Assembly: GCA_025504975.1 (NCBI GenBank)
Contig: JANUWI010000002.1
Coordinates: 3,038,001 to 3,102,000, forward strand
Origin: Plenodomus lindquistii
Lineage: Eukaryota; Ascomycota; Dothideomycetes; Pleosporales; Leptosphaeriaceae
Length of the DNA: 64,000 bases
Reading direction: 5' to 3'
In this document: in pieces, positions 34,116-44,224 of the stretch
Layout of the letters: each line of letters opens with the position of its first letter
Numbering within the stretch: the stretch's first letter is position 1
Position numbers and translations under genes: made by a program
Notes under the pieces: generated by a model
Database searches by the model: none
Seen by the model: the letters and a program-made list of their open reading frames with translations, nothing else
Told to the model about the DNA's origin: nothing

Positions 34116-35579
34116 TGTGTGTATCATCACGAAGGTTCGAGGGGTTGCCTTGAAGGAGCGCGGCTGGTAAAATGCCGCGATGTAAATTCAATCGCGAGAT
34201 TTGAATACTGTCGCGTTGGTGTTGAGTAGTATTGGTTGATGTTCGTGAGTTATTCCGCTTGGTTTCTGCAAACATCCATATGCGAGTAGTGATAATTGTG
34301 GAGCGACCCGTTTATGATGTGTTGTCCTCCTGGTTTAATCCTATAACCCGAGGGTCGTCTTTGTACTCATAGATAAGAGGCTCTTGTAGAGATTCTCGAG
34401 CGTCGAATGTCGATGACCGCGAGTCTTGTGAGTAACCAATCGACAGCCGCTCTTCATCTACTCCCTCTCTTCTTCTCGCGCAAAGCGTCGCAACGCAGAT
34501 CCAGTTCCTTTCGAATGGCCTCCCGTGTCTTATTCTCACCTCGGTATGGTGGGTCGATCAATCGTTCTCGTCTTCCCCCTCGATCTCTAAAAGTTGTCCA
34601 GAGGAGCGCTAAATTGATCCTCACCGCCCCCTGCACGGTATTCCCGTCCTCACGTCGTACACACAAATACGATATTTGTGCAACACTTGCAACAATCACT
34701 ACGTGTTCGTGTACCCCTTGCGCAAATTCTCAAGCTCTCACGCGTCGCACGGAGAGTTTCTGATCTTGTTTCTTGAAGATGACAAGATCGCGCGGGCTGA
34801 GAGGGCGTTCTGCCCCGCATCCTTCGCGCAGTCCAGCCTTGCGCCACATTTTGCGCTCCGCTATAGGTGATTGGATGAAACGGTGGCTTTTAATGAGTTG
34901 CAGTGCATGCGAGACCGCGGTATGGGCATTGTTGGTTCTTTTGCAGGATTGGTTCAGGGACTAGCGGTGAGGGTCTCGATTTCAAATGTCACGTGCAAAG
35001 GGCTTTGAAGCCGCCAGCCCAATTGACGAGTGATGCGACAGTCGAAGATTGCTTCATGTTATAGGGAGGTCAGATTGTATCAAGAGCATGATCATACGCA
35101 CGTAGGTCAGTCATACCTAAATTAGGAAGGTGTACTGTATTGCTGGCTTAATCAATCACTTTCCCGGTAACGTGTGAAGGTACCTCTTCCAGATCATGCC
35201 AGATAGTCTAGTATTGAATGTTATACCCAGCGTGTATATCACGAGCACCTTCAAATTCACCATTGCTCTCCGGTGGTGGCACGGAGCAGGCTTTTACTCC
35301 AAGACCCCTAGACAGTGCTGAGACGGGTGTAATTTCATACAATAGTCACCGCTATCATCTGCTATGTCTATATATAGACTGTGACTTCGAACTTCAGGCT
35401 CTTGATCGGATTCGGTCTCTGTTTATCGTCGACGCTTCTGCAGAAAATCAGGATTGGTATAATTCACCGGCTAGCCACGAACCTGAATCCACTGGTAGTC
35501 TTATCGACCACTATCGCTCAAGTACCCACAGCGAAGAGCGTGCAGTCCATAACACTCTTGTTGATCATCTCGTCAGATT
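34116..35579. other. Gene-poor stretch
   Basis: No gene was recognised. The 34400-34800 part has open frames on both strands without family features. From 35000 on the composition becomes more AT-rich. Confidence 0.4.
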
Positions 35580-36310
35580 CGTACGTTGCCTTGTGTGACC
35601 TGCTAGACCAATACGTTAGCGAAAGGAATAGGAGCGTTGCGCTTACATCAATGTATAATTGCATAACCGTGACGGTGAGCAAGTCGTATATACGGTATAG
35701 TTTGTTCGAGGGCTCGCTGACGGCGCGATCACGGCATTCAGCCTGGCGAGTGAGTCGGTGCGTACTTCGAAGATAAAGATTTGGGCTCTATGGAACATCT
35801 GGCGGACCACGTCAGCTATGTATCTGAAGCTGACCACGCCCCATATCGTTGCAATGAAGAAGATAGACAGGGCCTCCACGATAGCGAAGACGAGCCTAGG
35901 TGTACGTTAAGCTATATTCAAAGAACTGGGGTCACGATAATTTATCAGACGATGTGCTCCACTGGATCTACCTGGCTTTGCGGGAAGATTACCAGCGTCA
36001 CACTGTCTAGCACCGCAGCCGGACCGTGGACTGTGACACTGAGTCACAGTGACATAAGCTTCTGGCGGGACATTCGACCTTGCCGCATGACCATGGCATA
36101 CTGTATAGCAATGGCGACTCTGCTGATAATGAGTATGATGGCGAGACTTTGAGACGATGGAGCGTCGCTGTCTATGCTTTACTTGACGAATACGGGGCCC
36201 GCGAAGACGAAGCCTGTGAAGATGCCGATCTGGATCGCTTTTTGAAGACGATTTGTTATGCAGTCTATGCTGGAGCAAATATCGAAGAAAATGATACTGA
36301 GCTAAGTAAA
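35580..36310 (-). pseudogene. Decayed LtrA-like membrane protein gene
   Basis: Pieces of a multi-helix protein occur in order but in different frames. Near 36260-36170 one frame reads DCITNRLQKAIQIGIFTGF and ends in FAGPVF; near 36150-36060 another reads SLAIILIISRVAIAIQYAMV; near 35880-35800 a third reads VEALSIFFIATIWGVVSF; and a fourth, near 35690-35590, reads YDLLTVTVMQLYIDV. These resemble successive helices of the fungal low-temperature-requirement A family (PF06772). Stop codons separate them. Some breaks could be introns, but I could not build a continuous model, so decay is the simpler reading. Edges are approximate, and the upstream frame at 36461-36721 may or may not belong to it. 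Confidence 0.4.
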
Positions 36311-37392
36311 ACCACATTAGCGTGAAAAGCTTTTGATTTAGTTAATCAGTGCTACTAAGGCTATGATCTTTGAGCTGAGAAATGACATACATTCTTAAAT
36401 TGCGCATGCCTGCGCTAGTTCATAGGTTCAGATTTGCACACATTGCGGCCCTCCCATATATCACTTTGAACTCCACGACAAGATGGTCTTTCGAACTGCG
36501 ACGATGTTATACCAAGATGTTCTAAATAACACACGTACTAAAAACGCGGTGTACACAAAATCTAGTGTAAGCAAACGCCCCGAGCCAAGCCAAACGCGAT
36601 GAAGCATAAAGGTGGAAATCGCTAAGACAAGACCTGTATACATAATGCTCAGGTAAGCATGATGGCGATCAGGCCGAGCGACTGTAGAATTGATTGGTTG
36701 TGATGCGAAATCTGTATTCATGGCAGGGAGCTAGGCTGCTCTTACAGGTCTGAAGTACCTATATCTGAATCCTGGGGGTTGTATAAGAGACAAAGTGAAC
36801 CCACGCTGCTACTTGTATAGTAAAACTAATTCTAGCGATTTGACAGAGCGGCGTACTACAAAACGTTCTACATCTTAGGTCTACTATACGCTCGGAATGT
36901 TGTCTTATCAAGCTCCTAGGTAGTGTCCCTGACAAGCGTATGAACGAAGACTGCCAAGCTTCAGTGTAAGCTCAGGTTTAGGTAGGTAGCACAGCATGTG
37001 TGCCACGGGTATTTATGGATTGATAACGATCGCCGCTCAGTACGATAATGTGGAACGCGAGGGTCGCAGCGACGTGGACTAGAATATTGCAATGTCGAGA
37101 AGAAGAGGTTCAAGATCTTCTTTCAACAGAAGATGCAGACCATGATTCGCTGCGCTGGGAGACTTCATAGAAACATCAGAGCTCCTGTGTGGAGTAAATG
37201 ACGGACTTCCTCACAAGTACAGGCTCTGACGTTGACATGGTCGTATATCGGACGGATGAGATTGTGCCTAGTGCTTCGTTCTTGAGTAAGGAGTATACCT
37301 TCAGCAAAGTAAGTGTGGGCTTGAACAGGTCAAATATGGACATTTTTACATGCGCTTTTAGTGCATGACATTACTGATAATGAGAGATTGCG
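36311..37392. other. Intergenic, one orphan membrane-like frame
   Basis: A minus-strand frame at 36461-36721 encodes 86 residues with one or two hydrophobic segments (IMYTGLVLAISTFML). It has no recognised family and may be debris of the adjacent LtrA-like sequence. The rest shows nothing. Confidence 0.35.
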
Positions 37393-38385
37393 CTATTCTT
37401 GTGGTGATTCGAGATATTCGCTGAGTTCTTCATCAGCCTCTTGCTCACTGGATGCAGTATCGTCGCCATCATCTGCCGTATACTCGTGGCCGTCTTCGGC
37501 ATCTTCTGCATTATCCCCGTCGCCGAGTTCGGGCGCATTCGCAAGAGGACGTCCTTGTGCTGATCTCCTAGTAGCCGCATCGACTTCGACCGTCTTCACT
37601 TTTGCTCTGACACGCCCTTGCCGTCCTCTACCTTCAAAGTCGAGCGTCCATGCAAGCTCTAGGCTAGCCTGGCTTGTCCCAGCGTTATCCACAATCCATT
37701 GATATGGCTCATTGAGCACAATTTCCGCGTCAATGGTGAACAGACCCCAGCCTAGGCGACGCACTTCAAATGGCGGATCGCGGAGGGTCAGACTCGGTGG
37801 CCGGAACGTGGGATGTAGGTCGATCCGTACCTCTTGTATAAGATCAGGTCGGAAAGTGCGAACGAAGAACGTCCAGTCGTGTTGGTTCGCATCGTCGGCA
37901 CCTCTGACTAGCCTGTGCTTATTCCCTATCAGAATCATGACGGCTTGAATCCCATCACTTCCTATACGAGAGCCACGCTCAATTTCCTCTTCTACGCGCC
38001 TTTTTGCATATAAATCGGGATACTTCTTCTCAAGCTGCTTCCCTAATTTCTTATCTGGCGTCGCAGCTGAACATGTACGACACATGGGGCAGTTCGCCTC
38101 GAGATCGTAGGATGGATCGTAGTTGGGATCAAAGTCGGCAAGATTGACATCCATGCTCGAATGCTCAATACGGTTTGTCGAAGATGCATCCGCCCACTGG
38201 GCCATGCATGATGCACACAACACATGGTTGCATCGTGTACGAACCGGTGTAAACAAAAGCAACTGGCATATCTTCTAACATTCAGTACATTGCGAGATAC
38301 TGCGAGTGGTAAATCTCAAAATCGCTTATTAACTTACAGGGCACAAGTCATCATGTACGACTTCCTCAAGATCTGCAACATTCAT
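37393..38385 (-). CDS. RING-finger plus YEATS-domain protein
   Basis: Exons 38385-38338 and 38271-37393, with a 66-base intron, give 308 residues. The splice creates DDLCPICQLL, supplying the first Cys pair of a RING: C15, C18, C30, H32, C35, C38, then C77 and C80 after an unusually long 38-residue acidic insert. A short helix leads to a YEATS-like domain at about 125-240 with GNKHRLV, HDWTFFVR, the LHPTF motif and PPFEVRRLGWGLF. YEATS domains read acylated lysine on histones, and RINGs usually confer ubiquitin-ligase activity, so a chromatin-directed ligase is an inference. The C-terminus from about residue 260 is strongly acidic (Asp/Glu/Ala). There is no membrane segment. Confidence 0.85.
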
Positions 38386-39454
38386 GACTGCAAATGAAGT
38401 GGATGGAGAACAAGAGAAGTAACATCATCATCATATCGCGATGGACCAGAGGTAAGGCGTCCATACCTAACCGTTCTCGAACAAGTGCCTTTAGATTGAG
38501 AAACAAGAGACGTGACGCGACTTCGATCAGGCAACGGCATCGATTATCACAGGCTCGCTTGTGGGGTACGGTAGCACGTGACAATATAGGTACCCCACCA
38601 TCTGCCCCCAAAACTTAGACCGTCGACTATGAGGTTAGACATCTTGTCAAGCCAATTGATCACATATGCCATCTACATAACTTGGATAAGATCAGAACCA
38701 TCAGCATGCGTGCTTGAACATTGCAGCTGAATACTTAGCAACACCCAGACTGCTCGTGACAGACTACCATAAGTACATTGCCTATGCTCAAATATATTGG
38801 TGCACACCATACGCCAGACAACACTACAACTCTGTGCTTTATGGATAAGTGTACGTAAGAAATTGTTTAAAAGAGTGCCATTTTTTGCTCCACAGCATAC
38901 TCAAAGAACAAAATACAAACCTAAAAAGCACATCCGTCTGTGTGGTCTTGATAGGTGGTGTTTCTGGGGTTGCTGACAGTTTGATTCGTGAAGGAAACCG
39001 CTCTTGGGTCGAGAATGCTGCTGTAATCGACTTGCATGCATGTAAGCTCACGTACATAAGCTTCAACGCTTGGCCACTCAAGCCCTTGTCTTAACAACCA
39101 CCACTGCCCTTTGTAGCATAGCCGAGACTGAGCCGCTTTATTGATCTGACAGCTTAATCAAAAAACCATGCAGAGTATATAGTGGCAGCCACTGAACATG
39201 ATCTTACGGTAACACAAGGTCTCGAATCTCGGAGCGTAATCCCCAGATGGGCAAGGTGCATTCTTTGTATAACACAACATTCGAGGCTTGGGCACGCTCT
39301 GGACGCGCTCTTTTGCACTAGAAAGGTAGGCGGCCTGGTGTTTTCGATTGCAACTGAAACCCCATGTCTTGGTCGCCGAGCACTTATCTTTGAGCTGAAC
39401 AGTACATACGCGTCTTCCACTTCGTTTCTAATATCTCTGAACTTCAGTCAAACA
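38386..39454. promoter_or_regulatory. Divergent region between RING-YEATS and MFS genes
   Basis: The two genes are transcribed away from each other, so both promoters lie in this kilobase. No gene was supported; the minus-strand 38366-38611 and 38839-39081 frames look random. Confidence 0.4.
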
Positions 39455-41272
39455 ATGGCGGAGAAGACGTTTTCAAGCGATGTCACTACGGCTTCCACGC
39501 CTGTGGAAGGGGAGATCGAGTCGCAGGCCTTTGATCCATGTGCTACGAAGAAGCTACTTCGCAAGCTTGACTGGCACTTGATACCCTTCATGTCGCTGAT
39601 TTACCTGTGAGTCTTGCTTACTGTCATGATGAATCAGTAGCTCACACGCCCAGTCTATGTTTCCTCGATCGCACCAACATCGGCAATGCACGTCTCGACC
39701 ATCTTGAACAAGATCTCAGGCTCCATGGTCTCCAGTATAACGACTGTCTTGCGGTTCTCTTCCCATTCTATATAGCTGCGGAGATCCCTTCGAATATCAT
39801 GATGAAGCGCACACGTCCGTCTATCTGGCTGACCTTCATTATGTTCTTCTGGTCTTTGGCAATGATCTGTCAGGGCTTCGTCAAGGACTATTCTGGCCTC
39901 ATGGCTACTCGAGTCTTTCTCGGCGTCTTTGAAGGTGGTCTGTTTCCGGGCGTCAACTACTACATATCGCAGTGGTACGTTCGAAGTGAATGTGGCTTCC
40001 GTATGGCATTGTTCTTCTCAGCCGCTACGCTTGCAGGCGCATTCGGCGGCATACTCGCGCGAGGAATTGCCGAAATGAGCGGGGTTGGGGGTAAGGCAGC
40101 TTGGTCCTGGATATTCATCCTGGAAGGCCTGTTGAGTATCTTGGTCTCGATCGTGGCATATTGGTGTATCTACGACTACCCGGAGACGTCAGTATTGCCG
40201 TCCACTCCAATAAAGACCTCACACTAAACTTTTGCAGAGCTCAATTTCTCACTTCGAAAGAGCGTGCTGAAGTCCAGCGACGTTTACAGCATGATCATGG
40301 CCATTTGTCGGATGATTTTGACATGAAATACGTTTATCAAGCCCTCACAGACTGGAAGATCTATATATTCATGCTGATCTGCATGGCTGGCTTCTGCCCC
40401 ATTTACTCATTTGCATTGTTTCTACCCACAGGTAAGTTTACTCTTGTCACGAGATTGCGTTGTACGGATACTAACACACGAGCAGTAAGTCTCTAGTACT
40501 ACCTTCCTACGATGATGGTTCCATCGGTTTGTTGGTGGTTTGTTATTAGTTCTCATGGACGCTCTTTCAAAACTCCAGCGCAGCCCTTCTACATACTAGC
40601 CATCGCGATAGCTAACTTCTCACCCATTAGATCATCAAGAACATGGGCTACACCGCCAACGAAGCCCAGCTTATGTCTGTCCCACCGTACGTTTGCGCCT
40701 GCTTCTTCACTATTGGCGCGAGCTGGTACGCCGATCGCGTCCGCAAACGTGGCATCTTCATGCTCGCCTTCCAGCTCATCGGCATCGCTGGCTTTTCTAT
40801 GCTAATAGCCACGCCACGTCCCAGTGTTCAGTATGCTGGCACGGTGTTAGCTGCTATCGGGATATATCCCCAGATACCACTGGGCATGGCTTGGAACAGC
40901 GGGAACATTGGAGGAAGCTTGAAGAGAGGTACGGGTATTGCGATGCAAGTCATGGGTGGAAACTGTGGTGGAATTATCGCCAGCTATGTGTACTTGAGCC
41001 GCGATGGGCCGAGGTTCATTATAGGGCATGGTTTGTTGATTGGGATTATCAGGTTGGCAATGCTTTGAACATATTTACAGCCTTTATTTTGCTGACATGT
41101 ACACAGTATGGCGTTCTGCCTCACGCTGTTCATATCAACGTGGTGTCGGCTGGAGAATGCTCGTCGCGATAAACTCGCCATGGAACGCGGTGAACAGGAG
41201 ACCACGGATGAGCAAAAGCTCTCGGAAAAGGAGTTAGCAGACAACGCTCCTTGGTTCAGATATACTACCTGA
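39455..41272 (+). CDS. Dal5-like MFS anion transporter
   Basis: Exons 39455-39606, 39654-40187, 40238-40430, 40631-41052 and 41107-41272 give 488 residues. The family (anion:cation symporters, allantoate/nicotinate/vitamin permeases) imports small organic anions across the plasma membrane. The N-terminus shows the signature RKLDWHLIPFMSLIYLLCFL then DRTNIGNAR, followed by an MFS loop (FEGGLFPGVNYYISQWY) and the family's LPTIIKNMGYTANEAQL. Twelve helices are expected. The third intron site is compound: removing one simple GT-AG intron leaves the frame broken, whereas two-step removal of a nested intron gives LPT joined to IIKN in phase. The last intron has a weak GTTGGC donor. Substrate is unknown. 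Confidence 0.9.
40431..40630 (+). other. Probable stwintron (nested twin intron), type D1,2
   Basis: An inner intron at 40432-40485 begins GTAAGT, has a perfect TACTAAC branch site and ends GCAG. Its removal places G40431 next to TAAGTC at 40486, creating a GTAAGTC donor for an outer intron that ends at CCCATTAG (40630) with GCTAAC upstream. Removing that joins ACA (Thr) to ATC (Ile) in phase 0. No single canonical intron between these exons keeps the reading frame. Confidence 0.8.
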
Positions 41273-41478
41273 TGTTCAAGCACAGTGCATAGGAGAACAT
41301 AGGAGGTATCCAGGGTTAGAGAGCTTAGGGATCCTGGGAAATGAGCTCACACCGGTCCAACGTTGCCAGGAACGTACCTCAGAAACAGTATTTTCGTGGT
41401 ATTATGATTCTAGATATTGGCTAGTCTGTTGAATTCATTATCCTACACCTCACCTTCAACCCTCAACCTATGCTCCCC

Positions 41479-42823
41479 TCAATAATATGACCCCCCAGCA
41501 CTACGATCCAACACACCAACACCCTCAAGGGTGATACCGCTCGCCTTCCTCCCAGGTACTGCCTCGGGCATCAGTCCCATTCTCTCCTTCTCCTCATATC
41601 CTCTGACTACTTCTCTCTCTGCATCCCGTCTTATCTCCTCCATATGCTTCACTCGCTCCATTCTCGCCTTGGCTTTCAATTCACCAAATGGATCGAAGCG
41701 CTCACTCTCCGGGTTTTGGAACGGGTTCTTAACCCAACTCCCACGATCAGTGAGCGTTGTCGATCGCGGCCTTCCAGCTAGCACATCATACGCCTTGTTT
41801 AGCGGAGGATCGGCAAAGGGGTTCGGTGTGGGGATAGGCGGAGCGATCGGAAAGCGAGAGTTGTTACGTTCTGTGGATACGGTCTCGGGTCGTTCGTAAG
41901 CTCCAGGACCGAAAAGAGTGTTGCTTCTTGCGGAAGATTGTGTGAGATGGCCTGCACCACTTCCTCCACCTCCGCCAATATGACTGAAGAGTGATGATCC
42001 ACCTTCTATGTGTGCTGTCTCTGGTACATGTAAGGAACCGGTGTTGTCTGAGTTGAAGGCATCATCGGCGAGGCGCTGGTCGTGATTTCTTTGTTTACGC
42101 TTGCGATGTTTGATGAGAATCACGATGCCGATGATAAGGGCTAGAGCACCTGGAGTCTTGTTAGCTTGTTCATCAGTAAGGGGAGGTCGGTCATGTACCT
42201 AGTACACCTAGGACCGTGGCAGCGACGGCAGCTGTCCTAGTCATGAGTGGCGCATCTTGTTGTTGAGCTGATATTTGCGGTGATTCATTCTTTCGAGCGT
42301 CTGATTGCGCAGGTCTACCGAAGGACGTGCTCGATGATGGCACTCTGGATGATGTGACGATAGTGGTCGGTGTCCGCCCAGTGGATGAAGCTGCGTCTGT
42401 GATCTGTGGCAGCGCTGCATTATTACCTTACGATGTTAGAACCTGGGTCAACGGTGGCCGCAATGGGATGATAGCTGAAAGCGTACCTGATCCGTTACTA
42501 GCGTCTGGGATGTTAGAAGGCGAGTTGACTGCACTGTTCGAAGAGACCGGAGAACCACTCTCCGCCGGCGAGGGTGGTTCTTCTCCTTCTGACTCTGATT
42601 CTGATTCGGACTCGTCACTGGACGATAATCCGCCTTCATCAGAACTACTGCCTGGCGAATCTGGACTTTCTGGACCTTCCTCTACCTCTTCTTCCTCTGA
42701 CTCGTCTCCCTCTGCCGGTGCTGCTCCTACAGCAGGTGGCCCGCTCGCGGGAGGCGCCTGGCGCCGAAATCGTCTGGGGAAGACCTTTACAGGCGTTGGT
42801 CGTAGGAATTGGTAGCGAGCCAT
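41479..42823 (-). CDS. Single-pass membrane protein with acidic Ser-rich N-terminal half
   Basis: Exons 42823-42487, 42414-42199 and 42149-41479, with introns of 72 and 49 bases, give 407 residues. The N-terminal 110 residues are Pro/Ala-rich and then a striking Glu/Ser run (SDESESESESEGEE). Next comes a Ser/Thr-rich stretch, one hydrophobic segment at about 175-197 (AAVAATVLGVLGALALIIGI, continuing as VI) followed by a basic stop-transfer KHRKRKQR, and a polar tail of about 205 residues with NPF-like motifs (NPFADPP, KNPFQNP). The layout resembles fungal wall-sensor or mucin-like proteins, but there is no clear signal peptide, so topology is open. I do not recognise the family. Confidence 0.8.
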
Positions 42824-44224
42824 GGTGATATTATTACAATATGTCTTCAGTAGACGTGCGCTCCAGAGCGCCCGTTAAATTATACAAAAACGCGTAGCAA
42901 TAGTAAAGTCTCCGGGACTATGAACGAAAATGAATGGATCCGATCAACGGAACGGAGAACTCGAAGATATGATCTTGACGGTTTCCCGAAGCGAAAGAAA
43001 AAACAAGCACCAAGAAAATGGGGTAGAGAGGACAGCGACGGAGAGTGGGGACGCCGATACTATCAGTGAGGATGACATCTTGGGAGTTTGCCGCAACAAG
43101 GATACAACTTCAATCGCACAGCGTCTCCAAAGCGCACATCAGTGGATCTGACAGGGATCGTCTGCAGTCTCAATGCTCGAAGAGAGGCGCTAGTCGCCGG
43201 AAAACAGACCGGTGCCATTGGACGTTGAGGCCAAGACCGCCGTCCTTGAAAGTCAGGCCTAGAGAGTACCAAGAGATGACAGATAACTCGGAGCGAAAAA
43301 AGGAGTGAATTCAGAAGTACGAAATGTAGTTGTGGCCATATGCTTGGTTTGGAAGGGCTCTTGGTTGGTTGAAGCTTCGATGCGAAACGCCTTGGCGGTT
43401 TGACGAGCTACGATGAAGCGCAGAGCGCAGCAGAGACGTGTTTCCGCAGCGGCAACGGAAAATCGATAGCCGCATGCCAACCGTGACGAGACAGTTCGAT
43501 GCGCAGAATGCGTTCCATTGGAGCGCTGTGGCTGGCTTTGTGGAGCCCTGTGAATGTATCCACACGTGTGTTGTACTCGAGCCAAAATTTGACAAATTGC
43601 TGCTTTGTATATGAGTTAGGCTGGCCTAGTTTTCCCAAACTCAAACAGAGGTATAGCCTGATTGTCAAATATCGTGCACGTAGTCGTAGATGTAAGCTAA
43701 GTCTCGATGCGCATTGTGTACCCAACGTCATTCGTGCCTCTGTGGGCGAGCGCTCGGGCTTGCCATAGTAACAGCTGCGGTAACTGGTGATTGCAGATCG
43801 CAATCCAGTCTTCTAATTGAGAATGTCTGTTGCTAGTGCTTTGCATTCGTGTCGATCTACCAGAGCTGGTGTTAGGTAGGTGTGAGTTCGTCGTGGCTGG
43901 ACGCGCAAGCAAGTGTGGATTGCGGGTGGTCCGTGCACATGGACCCCCTTGTATATGATCGACATAGCATGGCTGAGGCTCACGGCACGCCCCCATCCGT
44001 GTGGGAGGTCATTGACGCTTCCGGAATAGTTGCAAATAAGACCTGGTGGCACGACTCACTTTCTTTCCAATCGCATAGCCCTTTTGTGCCTACGTCACTT
44101 AACTAGACTACCACAAGTTGAAACCCATTATGATACGCGCTTTAATGATCCTCGTCTTAAAAAGTATATATCAGAAGCCCCTAAACTTTTCAAGGCTATT
44201 ACTTCGTACAAGATGACAACAAAG
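42824..44224. other. 1.4 kb gene-free stretch
   Basis: It lies between the start of the single-pass protein and the stop of the ABC transporter. Short frames overlap on both strands with no family features. No gene was supported. Confidence 0.45.

Noticed and set aside
33406..34170. 254-residue plus-strand frame
   Set aside because: It overlaps the minus-strand frame with three ordered hydrophobic helices and starts in a poly-Gly run made by a G tract; it shows no protein-like pattern.
43259..43803. Overlapping minus-strand frames upstream of the ABC gene stop
   Set aside because: Frames overlap on both strands without any recognisable motif or plausible splicing.
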